Positions 1 to 10,302 of a stretch of DNA of 64,000 nt are shown piece by piece (the stretch's first letter is position 1; every line of letters starts with the position of its first letter). The translations under genes and the position numbers were made by a program. Source of the DNA: Agrypnia vestita (taxonomy: Eukaryota > Arthropoda > Insecta > Trichoptera > Phryganeidae); assembly GCA_016648135.1 (NCBI GenBank), contig JADDOH010000522.1, positions 1 through 64,000 of the forward strand, read 5' to 3'. Under the pieces are notes generated by a model that did not search any database, was not told the DNA's origin, and saw only the letters and a list, made by a program, of their open reading frames with translations.

Positions 1-540
1 TATCCCTGACCATAATATATTGTATACATTACGAACCCTTTTATGTTCATGGTAAAGTTAAATTAGTAACAATTGGTTAAATTAAACTGTAAAATTGTTT
101 TATTCGTCATTATCAAATTGACTTATCTATAATTATGTCCTATCTATAATATACTTATCTATAATTATATCCTTTAATTGTGGGAGACATTTAACTATTT
201 TTTTTGTCTTACCAGGCAATTATGTCTCCCTGTTAGATGACCGAATAAAATAAAATTAAAAAAATACCATCACACCATAATTAACCTGTATTTTTATGCT
301 TCAGTTTCCTTATTAATTTATTAGGCTTCAAACAATACTTTCGAAATGACAATAGCAAATATCTTTAATCTCATTATGGTGTCATGAATAATTTTGATTT
401 TTAACCCTTATTCCTTTTTGGTATGACACTACAGATGGTGTATTATAGCATTTACAATAGTCAAATGTTAACATGGTCATGCAGAAAAGATACTCAAAGA
501 ACTCCAGATTAGAATATGTATCTAAGATTGTTAAACTCAC
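1..540. other. left-edge intron of COG1, no exon seen
   Basis: AT-rich sequence beyond the donor of the tenth placed COG1 exon. Minus-strand reading showed no exon continuing the family sequence, so this is taken as intron that runs off the window. A short inverted repeat of about 9 bp (GGGAGACAT against ATGTCTCCC, near 180-230) is the only structure noted. Confidence 0.55.
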
Positions 541-820
541 CTATTTATGTTGTCCATTGAGCACTTCCTTAAGTAAATTTCAACATCACTGCAGTCGGAA
601 TGCTTCAAACTTTGGTCTGCGTCTTTAGCTTCTACCTTTTCCAAAACAAAATGCTTGACTTCATTTTCAAACTGGGTGCTAGAGTGTCCCAGTGAGTCTT
701 TGTCTGACACCCCGTATAGGTAAACTTTAAGATCTGAGAGCAAGGTGCTAAGTTTTTTATTGAAAGTTTCGCAAAGCTTTTCCAAATTGGGTGTAAAGCC
801 TCTGTCTTGCATGGTCATCC
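541..820 (-). CDS. COG1: COG1 exon 10, last exon in the window
   Basis: Acceptor GTATACAG. It encodes GMTMQDRGFTPNLEKLCETF, then KKLSTLLSDLKVYL and a serine-rich stretch. This matches the MKAQAISPCVQNFCSALDSKLKVKLDDLLAYL block. It ends AATAG|GTGAGT with a consensus donor, so the gene clearly continues left of the window. Confidence 0.9.
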
Positions 821-3800
821 CTGTATACAAACAAAACAGAAGTTTGTCAGAACCAAGAGAGTAATTTGAAAAAGTCTGTAAGTATGTAATAAGTATCAAA
901 TATATTATTATTAAAGCCCTCTAGAACTTCTACAAAAAATAAAGGTAAGGTAATACACGTCAACCAATAAAAAAAGCTCTAATAAATCATAACCTAAAGG
1001 AAATGACAAGAAAGATATAAGCAAGTACTTATTTGCAATTATTTTTATTAGCATGCTTGTTTAATTGAGAGAAGTTAAAATTTTCGATGTGTAGTTTTCT
1101 GGGATATTCTGCCTTGTATATCTGACCTTTGATCGACATTTCGGATAACATTGCAGGGTCCGTCACCAGGGCTGAAGTGAAAAGTACGTAGGTAAAAAAG
1201 ACTGATAGAAAACTATACAAAGAAGATTCTGAATGGCCGTGAAAACCTGAGAACATTCTTACCAAAGTTAAAATTTTCTCCGCAGAGATCAGAAAGTATC
1301 CAAAGCAAAGGGGCTTGGCAAAGTTTGAAGTTATGTATTGAAATTTTTGAAATACAAAGCTTGTAAAATGCTTTCTTTTTCCATTAGATATTCTATATAC
1401 ACTGTCCCGAATATGCAGGATCCTCTTATCATGTAAAAAAAATCACACGGTCATGATGAACCGTTGGGCTACTGTGGATACCGTAAAGAGACGACATCAA
1501 GCAGTTAGTTATTTGAGATAGGCATAGATGCAGAAATGGACGTTAGAGGGCCAAGCGCGCGCGTGATTGAGTCGTTGGGCAAAGCACCAGTGATCTTTTT
1601 CTACACTGAACCCAAGACCTGAGCGGTACTGCAAATCGGGAGTGCATTAACTTAACCTTAATAGCTCAAGTGAAGTACTATCTCATAATGTAACCTTTAC
1701 ACTTATTTTTATTTATTTAATTAGTACTTATTTGTAGGTGACATGCAATTTGGGTTGTACTATGCCTGTTTCATTAGAAGAATCTGTATTGAAAAAGGCA
1801 TAGTTTACAAATTAGTTAGTATAATTTAGATATTTACAAGTGTCTAGCACACAAAATATCAAATAATTATCTACTTAAACTAATTATAAATATAAAAATA
1901 AAAGTAAATAAAAAATAGTGAATAGATGGTACACTACTTATCCTGAAAGAAAACATTGTTCTAGAAACATGTTGATATTTCAGAAGAACAAATGTTCTTC
2001 AAAAAACTAAAAAAATACAAATAGAGTTATTAGAAAAGGTAGGTAGAAATTAGTACTTAATAAAGGAATTTATTTGTTTGGGTAAGAGCACCAATTTTGT
2101 GCCTTCCCATACTTTTAATCCACGATTTCATTGGGTATTTCATATTTTTGTTGGAATTTATTACCAGATTATATTTTAATTAGGTATCTTTCAAGCATAA
2201 CTTTGTAGAACCAAGATTTCAACTGCAAGTGATTTTTGTTTAAATAAATAAATAAAATAAAAAAAAATAAAAAATATGTTAACAAAATATTAGTATAAAT
2301 CTTCTTTTAATAATTTTTTTTTTCTCTAACATGTTTCAGAAATAACCATTCCATCATCAGGGTGCTGTATAACTGTCAAAAAAATTTGAATGAAATGTCT
2401 TTTGTTCCTTGCTTTTAAAAATCATTTGAAAAATTAAAAAAAAAAATTATTACTGAAGTTCTTGATTACTCGTAATTATTGGAAAAAATTTTAAAAATGA
2501 TGGAATGGTAATTTCTGAAACATGTTGGTGAAAAACAAAACTCAGATAAAAGTAGATTTATACAAATATTATAAGCAATATTTTTTTTAAATGTCAATCT
2601 ACAATGTTGCTCAATCAATTGAAAAAATAAATAATAATAAATAAAATAAACTTTATTCCAGTATGTGGGGAGGTTTGTGCAGTCCCATACATTCCATATA
2701 AGAATACATACATTAAATGATCATACATGTGATATATATATATATATACGAGGGCGGTCCAATAAGTACCTAGCCTCACTGCCCGATGGCGCTACTATCG
2801 CAAGAGAAATTTACTATCGTGTAGTATATTCTCGTAGACGATTACTGTAAAAATTTCAGTCCAATCGGATTCGTAGTTTTGTTTTGACCGCGTGTGGAAG
2901 TGGGCGTGTCCGCGGATTTTAAAAAAATGGAAAAAGAGCAATATCGGCCGGTGATTCGATTCTTGTTTTTGGAAAAGAAATCGCGCAGCGAAATCAAAGA
3001 GCGCTTGGATGCTGTGTATGGTGACTCTTCTCCTTCGATGGCGACTGTCAAAAAATGGTTTAATGAGTTTCAACGTGGTCGCACATCGGTTTTTGATGAG
3101 CCACGCCCAGGTGTCCCGAAAACGGCTACCACGGAGGATAACATAACAAAAATCCACGATCTCGTATTAGCAGACCGCCGATTGAAGGTGCGCGAGATAG
3201 CTGAGACACTAGGCATCTCAAAAGGCCGCGTGGGTCATATCCTGCATAAAATTTTGGACATGAGAAAATTGTCGGCGCGATGGCTGCCGCGTTCGCTCAC
3301 TCCGGACAACAAGCGAAACCGTGAGACTACTTCAGAGCAGTGTTTGACGCTGTTTAAGCGCAATCCGAAGAGTTTCTACGTCGGTTCGTGACCGTCGACG
3401 AAACATGGATCCACTGGTACACACCAGAGACCAAGGAACAGTCGAAACAGTGGACTTCACCCGGTGAACGTGCTCCGAAGAAGGCGAAGACTGTCCTATC
3501 GGCCGGAAAGGTGATGGCCACCGTTTTCTGGGATTCACAAGGTGTGATCTACTTCGACTACCTGAAGAAGGGCAAAACAATCACAGGGCTGTACTATGTC
3601 GAATTATTGGGCCAATTCGACGCCGAATTGCAGAAAAAGCGGCCACATTTGGCGAAGAAAAAAGTGCTCTTCCACCATGACAACGCACCGGCTCACACCT
3701 CCGCCCTCGCCACGGCCAAATTGGTCGAATTGGGCTACGAACTGCTGCCCCATCCACCGTATTTTCCAGATTTGGCCCCGTGCGACTTCTTTTTGTTTCC

Positions 3801-6800
3801 AAACTTGAAAAAGTCACTCGCCGGGCAGAAATTTGAGTCGAATGAGGAGGTCATCACCGCCACGGAGGCGGTGATGACCTCCTGCACTATTTGCAGACCT
3901 CGAGAAAACGTATTTTTCAGACGGGTTAAAGAAATTGGAGCTTCACTGGATCAAGTGTATCGAGCTAAAAGGAGATTATGTTGAGAAATAAATTGCCACT
4001 TTTCCAAAATTTTCGTTTTTCTTTTGTAGGCTAGGTACTTATTGGACCGCCCTCATATATGATGATTTAAATATATAAACAGAAATTATCACATGCAGGT
4101 ACATAAGAGGTAAGATATGACAAGAAATAAGGTATATAGCAAGAATTATTAACATAAAAAAAGTAAGCGTTAGTAAATAAATAGAAAATATAAATGAATG
4201 GTGAAAAAAGGATAAGTATTAACATTAAAAAAAGAAATATATCATATAATAACGGCTTTAGCGAGCGGTAACATGTCGATTATGAGGGGCCAGTATCTTT
4301 CTCCAATGTGCATCAATTCTGGATGCTGGAGTAAGGCGGGCTTCCAGGAAAAGGATATTTCCGGAGCTGTGTATCCTTTAATTTGCCTACTACTACTATA
4401 TAGCACCTCCTGCAATTTCCAGCTAAAGCACCCTTGACGGAGCCAAATACAGGTTTTTTAATAGGTAAATGGAGAAGTAGTAAGGCATTAACACCCACAG
4501 ATCTCCATAAGCCCAAGCATACTAAACGCCTATACCAAGCAGTGCTGCCATGTTATTTTACACTATTTACAAACATATTTTATAATACACCACATTTATT
4601 GATAAGTTAATAAAATAGCCTTGTATAAACAGAAAAAGAAAATATTTTTTTAGATACTCAAAGAGATATTTGCTTGCTTTCCATGTATGTACAAAGATGT
4701 GTATAAGCCATTACATAAATGCTCAGCAAAAATGCTAGAAAAAACCAACTCAAAGTGAAAAACATACTTGATACGGCTAAGCATGATGCACACATTTGTA
4801 TGCACATGCCAACAAACACACGACAACACAAGATTGATTGATTAAACGTCAGGCAATTAAATATCAACGGCTTTACCTTTCATGAGCGTGTTTATAGACT
4901 TGATGATATCCTCTCGCGAATGAATGGTAGACTGTCCAATCAAGTCATTCCAAACGAACCAGTTGAGGTTTGCTTCTTTTTCCCTGCACCCCGGTTTGCT
5001 GACCTCGTCCAGCAGCCGATCAATGCTGTCTATGAGGGACTTGGAAATGTCAGACCACTTGACCAATATGATATCTTTCAACCGTTTTGTCAGCAAAGGC
5101 TGGAAATGTGATGACCAAATGTTGGTCTTGTGTTGGTCAATCGAAAGGGATCTGCAAATTATTGCCCAGTTCGGAGGAGTATCTGAAAATAATAATCCCC
5201 TCACACATAATAATAAATAAATAGCCTAATTTTTTTTAATACTTTACTGTACCCTGAAACCTTTTATCTTCCTAAGCACCGTGTGCATATACGTATATTC
5301 AGACAGACACATGGATATTGTTTTATATAAATCATCATCATTATTGATTCTCTAACTCCCGGTAACCTCCTCTGATCATTCCTACTAAAACGATATTATA
5401 TTCGCGCTATCTTTATATCTGTAAATTTTATATAGTTGTAAATTTATTGTACTATAGTGAGTTCCTTCGAAAAGTCAGAAGGACTGCTCTGTTTACATGA
5501 ATTAGTTTATGGTAAAAAAAAAAACAAATTAATTAATCAATTAGAAAGACATACAGAAAAATAAAATCCACGAAAAAATATTTGGCTGCTATCGGGATTC
5601 GAACCATGGATATCCTCCTTTCTGGGGCAAGCGCGTTATCCAATTACGCTATAGAAGCCTTGTATATTTCCGTGAATATATCGACCTTATCTGTAAGTCT
5701 CATTTATTAATTGATTAAGATTTATTATTAACGATTGACATTTATGGTAATTTGTTATGTTAAAGAAAATTCCTTAATTGTAAGTTTTTGAAATTTTATG
5801 TGCAATATGACTATGTTTATTCACAACCTATATAACAAATGATTCTGCACTGAAGATATCATCTTAATTTTAGCCCCCAAGTCAGTGTTTATTTTTGCGA
5901 TCAGCAATGACCCCGGTGATTGCTGTTCGGTCATCCTCTCCGCAAAACCCAACTACCAAAATTATCCCTTTTCATTAATCTTGAGACGTTTAAAAAGATA
6001 TGTACGTAAAAAAATTATGTACACAGATATGTACGTTTAAAATTAAGATGAGACCTACCAATATTGGTTGCGTCTTCCCTGATGGTGTGTAGAGACTTTG
6101 CACTGTTCACATACTTCAGAAGACATTCTACACGCTCTGCAGTAAACTGTTTCACCCAGGTCATCCAGGAACTGACGCAGCTCGAAAGTTCAGTTTGACT
6201 TACGGGTCGCAACTGAAACGGAGGTGATAATCTGCAACAACAACAATGTTAATATTATCTAATAAATAATTATGCATACATGTTTTATTCATTTATTCAA
6301 AAGGATGGAAATTAAAAACAAAATGCTGTAACGTTTGTAATTAATGCATCAATAATGACTACCTGAATTCGGCAACAATTGGAGGAAGTAATTTCAATCC
6401 GAGCGTATCGTGGAATTCTACTAAATTAATTAGAGGTGGAGAATTCTTTTTGAATAACGTATTTAGATTTTGTAAAATTAGTCCATCCCCATTTTCTGAA
6501 AAAAAGAATCTAATATCAAAAACATTCAATACCTAATTTAGGCAATTTTTTAAATTTGAAATCAGAAATAAGAAAGCAAAAATGACTCTCTGTTTATTAA
6601 AGAGCTAAAAAGAATGTATATTAACACTTTACTATTTCCAAGCATTAGTAAAGCACCAGTGTAAGACAAATCACTAACAAAAGTGAACAGATTTCAAATA
6701 CAAATAATATGTAATAAACTGTTGCGTATACTATAGTGATGGTATTTTAACCGGTGACACAATAATCATCTTTGATCATCGTCATTTCTTTTTTTTTGGT

Positions 6801-9800
6801 ATTTTATTTTATTGCATCAATGATTCGCAAATCGACGGGCAAACATCGGCACTATATAACAGTTAGATCATCGGTACAATCAGATATAAATCCCAAATAA
6901 CTGTACCGAAAATAACCGGTTAAAATAATGGTTTAACATCACTAGTATAATACTAAATTTGTACAGACTGACTGCATTTAATGAAAGTAGTAAAAATGAA
7001 AAGAAGTAAAAATATTTTATGTCCTATTGATATTTTTTCTGAATTTAAAATAATAATGTCAACATTTCCAAATTGCCATTAATAGCCAATGGCAATTTTT
7101 GACAGTTTATGTATCTGCATACTTTATTTTAATATTGTCAATGATTTTTTTCTTTGTGAAGTAAGTACCTTTTAATTAATTACTATATAGATATACTTTT
7201 TCATTTATGGACATTGGTTTCATCATCATAGACATCAGACAATTAATTTTATGATTTTATGACAATTTGGCTTGAATTATAGAAGTTAAGATAAGGAGAA
7301 TCCAAATTATTATAATGAAACACACCCACAAAACAGCTGTACAGCAGTTCTACAGTTCTTACAATAACTTTGACACTCGTAGCTATTCTATCCTTGATGT
7401 CATTCTTCATGTTGCCCTGTCCCAAGTTGGTTTCGATATCAGATGTCAAAATATTTGAGAGACTGTTTGTGCTGTGGAGCGCAATGAATGTGTTCATTAA
7501 GTCCAGAAGATTCTTCTTGTTATCGAGTAACAACAAACTGGCCAAGCAGGAAGCGGCCACCTGAAATACAAGCGATAATTGTAGGTACCTAAAAAGCAAG
7601 TAATTACATGTATGAAGGGTCCTTGGAAAGGAGGTGCTAAGTCACATAATGAATTTTTCAAGTACCTACCTGAATTGAAATTGAGATTTAGCAGACTTTG
7701 AAATCGTTAATTCTCTACATCTTATGCTTAAAATATAGAAAAATTATTGTTTTTTGGAATGTGCATTTAAATAATATGTTTTCACCAATGTGTTGCCAGT
7801 TCAAAAATATCACAGATAACCCTATTTTAATCTATCAAATAAAAAAATTGAATTCAATCTTATCACTTTTTTCCCTATTTGCAATTTTTTCAAGCTGCCA
7901 TAACTCGAGACTGGACAAATTTTACGTTCAGTCTGTTTGCATAGCATATAAAATACAATAAAACTGCATCAAAATTTCACTTCGACCCTTCATATTGTAT
8001 AGCCTAATGAGCAACAGGTTCTATAAAGTCCACTTTGTTGCAGGAACATAACTTGGTTTCAGATTCTCAAATTTATATTTTAATTGGTTTTATTTTTTTT
8101 GAGAATAAATTAAAAATGCCCTCCAACCCTTCTTTTTATTTAGCCAAACCTTATTAATTAATATACAGTAAACACAGTAAGTCCTCTACATACGAGTGAG
8201 TTCCATTCGGAGAGATTTTTTGTGTTGAATTATTTCATAAGCTCAACAAACTCAGCATTTACTGCAAAGAGCACAACTGTTCTTGTTAACACTGGACATT
8301 ATGCAGCGTTGGGTTTCAAATAAAATAAAGAACACACATACCAGGAGCGTACGGTGAGAACTTATTCTTGAAGCATGATTTTTATTTAAACACATATTTG
8401 GAAAAAAAAATCGAAATTAAATATTTACCTGGCAGAATATTATGAAATATTGAAATCTGAATAATATGTTAATTATTGTAATAGAAATATTCGGCTTCTT
8501 TTCAAAATTATACTAAGGGAAATGTCATGCTTCTTGTTCTCACTGCACGCCCCTGACACATACTTGAAATAAAATACCATATTTATGGTGTTCTATTTCA
8601 TTATATTATATAAATATAATATATGTGACTACTGTAAACATTATTGAAGGTGTGGGTCCAACACGCAGCTAAGTGACAAGAGACATAAACTCGCCCGTAC
8701 GCAATGTTGCCAAATTTCAAATTCGGTAAAGAGAATTAATTTTGCACTTATTTAAATAAATTTATGTAATTAGATACGGACGTTCATATCTTTTAAAGTC
8801 ATGTATTAAAGTATTATGGAAAACATTATTTTGGAAGTTTATTATAAAGATTCTAAATTAGAATCATGTGATTTTGCTCACTTACTTCGGCTTTTAAGTC
8901 AGCGTTTCCCAATTTATTTTGGCAGGCTTCCATTAAGAAATTGTTGAAATTACTCAAGGAATTCCACTGCCGGTGAACAACTGGCATAAGCGCCAATATA
9001 TTTTTATTATTGCTCTGTCCTCCAGTTTCAAGTTGTAAACCTTAAACAGTATTAAAGCACTTCAAATTTGAAAATCATATAAAAATTATTTTCGCACTTA
9101 CCGCTCATTAAAGCGATTATTCAAACATCCAACAAAATGATTAAATGTTTAACAATTAAGATAAAATTTATATTAAATAATTATATACAATGGATTCTAT
9201 GGCGCTGTCAATTTGTTGCACACTTAGTGTACAAATGTGTCTAGATACCTGTATAAATGTGTCTAGATACCTGTATAAATGTGTCTAGATACCTGTATAA
9301 ATGTGTCTAGATACCTGTATAAATGTGTCTGGCAAACAGATACAATTGCGTAGCAGTCAAAAAGTCTTCTACATCAATATTACTCCAAATCTGCTCAGGA
9401 ATTGCCATCAGAATTTTGATTTGAATCGCTATACTATGGACTTGGCGACTGACGATAGGTCTGTAAAAATATACAATGAATCAAATTGTTGTGAAAATAA
9501 TAGACGATTTTAATATTCAAATCCAATTAAAGTAACGTTAAGTGTAAACAAACTTTATTATTATAAGCTTATTTATGCACACAGAACTAAAAAGATGGAT
9601 TACAATTCAATAACTCTTAAAAGGCATTTTATACAATTGATTTGTATTTGGTGAAAATAGTTACTGAGGTATTCGAAAAGATGAAAGTCGTGAAGTAAAA
9701 TGGGTCCTCTTTAGATAATCAGCGCTTGTTGTTTGTCTTTCATTAAAGCTCTAAATTTATTGTTTCTAATAATAGTAAGACGTCTACTACCCTCTTCAAC

Positions 9801-10302
9801 AATAATACTCATGTTTATGATCACAAACTTTTCGAACCAACAATCGCAACAACCTAATATAATCATATTTGATGAGAACTGATTTATAAATAATACTTTA
9901 AAATAAACATTACTTTTCAACATTTTGTGGAGTGAAATCAGTTTTGAATCCAATTAAATGAGTGTCGTGCAAGTTACGGCAGGTCAAAGTCATGTTTTCT
10001 ATATGTTTAATGCAGTTCTGAGAGGTAGATTTCATGTCTCCTATTGTGTCAGCAGCTTCGATAAGGTCCCTATATCTTTCACTGCAATCAAAAAATTATA
10101 ATAAAGTAAACAAAGAAGATAATTTATATTTGAATTAATTTAAAATGTAAAATACATAGTCTCACCCGACCATAACCCTCAATTCCTCCCGCTTCCTTTC
10201 GATCTCGTGAAGTAGTTTCTTTTGAGTGTCATCAATTTCACTGATCGTGTGTTCTTGAAATAAGACATCTGGATCTATATTCAGTAATTGCTTTGCCGGC
10301 AT
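541..10302 (-). CDS. COG1: conserved oligomeric Golgi complex subunit 1, 3'-truncated by the window edge
   Basis: This spliced minus-strand gene encodes COG1, a lobe A/B bridging subunit of the conserved oligomeric Golgi tethering complex. The complex acts at the cytosolic face of the Golgi in retrograde vesicle tethering and glycosyltransferase retention. Ten exons join in frame without a stop: 10302-10166, 10081-9914, 9460-9315, 9040-8886, 7560-7326, 6495-6363, 6231-6059, 5182-4877, 1171-1127 and 820-541. Together they are 1,778 bp, about 592 codons. The first exon pair joins into MVGERYRDLIEAADTIG, the near-invariant N-terminal block of the Vps51/COG1 family. Later landmarks such as QIKILMAIPEQIW and TATQLYLFARHIYTG keep family order. 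Human COG1 is roughly 980 residues, so about the last third should lie left of the window. Introns are GT-AG and 84 to 3,705 bp long. The start is the first in-frame ATG, giving MPAKQLLNIDPDVLF as in the family. Function comes from homology; expression is not shown. Confidence 0.93.
1127..1171 (-). CDS. COG1: COG1 micro-exon 9 (45 bp)
   Basis: A 45-bp exon between a CACTTCAG acceptor and a GTCAGA donor. It encodes ALVTDPAMLSEMSIK across the junctions and joins exons 8 and 10 in frame. It sits where the family has a short linker (QFASSGLSMKAQAISP) before the next helical block. The donor is not the usual GTRAGT, so this is the least certain exon. Confidence 0.62.
2275..2640. mobile_element. 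Penelope-like element remnant (inverted pair)
   Basis: Two inverted copies of a sequence ending in GAAACATGTT face each other at 2329-2362 (minus) and 2494-2528 (plus). The minus copy keeps CTGATGA plus a stem and GAAAC. The following 'CAATCTACAATGTTGCTCAA' at about 2594 matches 'CAATCTATAAAGTTGCTCAA' at about 14572, next to a GIY-YIG fragment. That links this debris to the same element class. Confidence 0.5.
2927..3991 (+). pseudogene. mariner transposase, two frame disruptions
   Basis: The first ATG of the family-type start MEKEQYRPVIRFLFLEKKSR opens the reading frame. Helix-turn-helix DNA-binding segments follow (SMATVKKWFNEF; VREIAETLGISKGRVGHIL), then the linker LTPDNKRNRETTSEQC. A one-base loss near 3370 shifts the frame after FKRNPK. 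The catalytic part continues with TVDETWIHWYTPETK (first Asp), FHHDNAPAHTS (second Asp) and DLAPCDFFLFPN (third Asp), with 34 residues between the second and third Asp, so the D,D34D triad is present. A hairpin-forming insertion at 3862-3885 shifts the frame again. The remaining codons reach the family end ELKGDYVEK and a stop at 3989-3991 only in another frame. About 350 residues would be normal. Confidence 0.95.
3846..3882. repeat. perfect 16-bp hairpin inside the mariner pseudogene
   Basis: GGAGGTCATCACCGCC at 3846-3861 is followed after five bases by its exact reverse complement at 3867-3882. The right arm replaces and lengthens the expected sequence between the EVITATEA codons and the LFADLEK codons. 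It looks like a copied-back insertion, and it causes the second frameshift. Confidence 0.85.
4877..5182 (-). CDS. COG1: COG1 exon 8
   Basis: Reads DTPPNWAIICRSLSIDQH and then LLTKRLKDIILVKWSDISKS and NLNWFVWNDL. The family equivalent is SWDVLCRRLLEKPLLFWEDM...FLDRLQTL and the FEYNMSLFLWSE segment. It ends ATGAAAG|GTAAAG with one base carried over. The open frame continues nine bases past the donor region to a TAA, so the exact 3' boundary rests on phase with exon 9. Confidence 0.9.
5391..5490 (+). repeat. dispersed repeat F, partial copy
   Basis: TTATATTCGCGCTATCTTTA with a downstream 'GTACTATAG..TTCGAAA' segment closely matches 58737-58825. Both are on the plus strand. Element class unknown. 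Confidence 0.6.
5584..5659 (-). pseudogene. degenerate tRNA-like sequence
   Basis: The minus strand reads GGCTTCT...AGCAGCC at the ends (six of seven acceptor pairs), GCGT/ACGC as a D stem around AATTGGATA, and a GGTTCGAATCC B-box-like motif. A T6 run follows at 5573-5578. The anticodon stem and the T stem pair poorly, so this is a tRNA-derived relic or SINE head rather than a working tRNA. Confidence 0.45.
6059..6231 (-). CDS. COG1: COG1 exon 7
   Basis: Reads LSPPFQLRPVSQTELSSCV, then WMTWVKQF and VNSAKSLHTIREDATNI. This parallels LAHPISQEYLKDTLQKWI...VKSMKGLAGIRDAM of the human protein. The acceptor is TTGCAG and the donor GTAGGT. Confidence 0.92.
6363..6495 (-). CDS. COG1: COG1 exon 6
   Basis: After a T-rich TTTCAG acceptor it reads ENGDGLILQNLNTLFKK, then LVEFHDTLGLKLLPPIVAEF, leaving AG for an arginine split with exon 7. 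The donor is GTAGTC. Phase agrees on both sides. Confidence 0.88.
7326..7560 (-). CDS. COG1: COG1 exon 5
   Basis: Acceptor TTTCAG. It encodes VAASCLASLLLLDNKKNLLD and then a helix with KDRIATSVKVIVRTVELLYS. This corresponds to the VAEALCSIMLLEES...LVELLATTLKQAHALFY segment of human COG1. It ends with one base (G) before GTGTGT. The plus-strand ORF here is only its antisense shadow. Confidence 0.92.
7561..8885 (-). other. COG1 intron 4
   Basis: 1.3 kb of AT-rich sequence between exons 4 and 5. No repeat family, RNA gene or credible exon was recognised. The 87-codon plus-strand ORF at 7698-7961 has no family features. Confidence 0.55.
8886..9040 (-). CDS. COG1: COG1 exon 4
   Basis: Begins with GT, completing a glycine, then LQLETGGQ and NILALMPVVHRQW, and ends EACQNKLGNADLKAE in phase 0. 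The donor is a strong GTAAGT. The acceptor TTTAAG is a weak AG without a long pyrimidine tract, but frame and homology both demand it. Confidence 0.87.
9233..9330. repeat. 22-bp tandem repeat duplicating a splice donor
   Basis: Four exact units of AAATGTGTCTAGATACCTGTAT (plus-strand reading; starts 9233, 9255, 9277, 9299) and a 10-bp partial fifth. On the minus strand each unit contains ACAG|GTATCT, the donor of COG1 exon 3. The outermost unit overlaps the exon end and the others lie in intron 3. Confidence 0.97.
9315..9460 (-). CDS. COG1: COG1 exon 3
   Basis: Acceptor TTTACAG. It encodes VHSIAIQIKILMAIPEQIW and TATQLYLFARHIYTG, matching the family stretch AAQIKLLLEIPEKIW...HATQLYLL. The reading frame fixes the donor as ACAG|GTATCT at 9314. 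That donor lies inside a 22-bp tandem repeat, so three further identical donors follow in the intron. Reading past the first donor meets TAG after two codons, so only the first keeps the frame. Confidence 0.9.
9914..10081 (-). CDS. COG1: COG1 exon 2
   Basis: Starts after a TTGCAG acceptor and completes the conserved GERYRDLIEAADTIGDMKS block, the best family signature in the window. It ends QNVEK across the junction, with two bases left over. The donor is GTAATG. Confidence 0.93.
10166..10302 (-). CDS. COG1: COG1 exon 1 (coding part)
   Basis: Encodes MPAKQLLNIDPDVLFQEH and then a charged helix ending in ELRVMV. It leaves two bases (GG) to complete a glycine in exon 2. The donor is GTGAGA. 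The DPDVLF segment matches the DPAALF/ETH region at the COG1 N-terminus. The 5' untranslated part was not delimited. Confidence 0.92.

Larger units (their letters stand above)
2749..4055 (+). mobile_element. mariner transposon (D34D), inactivated
   Basis: A 1,307-bp Tc1/mariner element with a TA target duplication at 2747-2748 and 4056-4057. The outermost base differs (C versus T in outward reading). The next 27 bp are identical inverted repeats starting GAGGGCGGTCCAATAAGTAC. It contains a single mariner transposase reading frame that is broken twice. It lies in COG1 intron 8, in the orientation opposite to the gene. The clean terminal repeats suggest a fairly young insertion; the frameshifts show this copy cannot mobilise itself. 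Confidence 0.97.
1172..4876 (-). other. COG1 intron 8, 3.7 kb, loaded with mobile elements
   Basis: Besides the Penelope-like remnant and the mariner listed separately, it holds AT-rich unique sequence. A 4243-4560 stretch has partly open minus-strand frames but no recognisable domain. Nothing suggests a nested functional gene. Confidence 0.6.
5183..6058 (-). other. COG1 intron 7
   Basis: An 876-bp intron holding a fragment of a dispersed repeat (5391-5490) and a degenerate tRNA-like sequence (5584-5659). The rest is AT-rich with nothing recognised. Confidence 0.6.

Noticed and set aside
2795..3157. 120-codon minus-strand ORF in the mariner, and similar ORFs at 3332 and 3581
   Set aside because: Shadows of the transposase coding frame.
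4243..4560. Partly open minus-strand frames in COG1 intron 8
   Set aside because: Considered as an extra COG1 exon or domesticated protein, but phase and family alignment go directly from exon 8 to exon 9 and no domain is recognised.
7370..7564. 64-codon plus-strand ORF
   Set aside because: Antisense of COG1 exon 5.
9301..9513. 70-codon plus-strand ORF
   Set aside because: It is the antisense shadow of COG1 exon 3 and its tandem repeat; the minus strand has the family match and splice sites.
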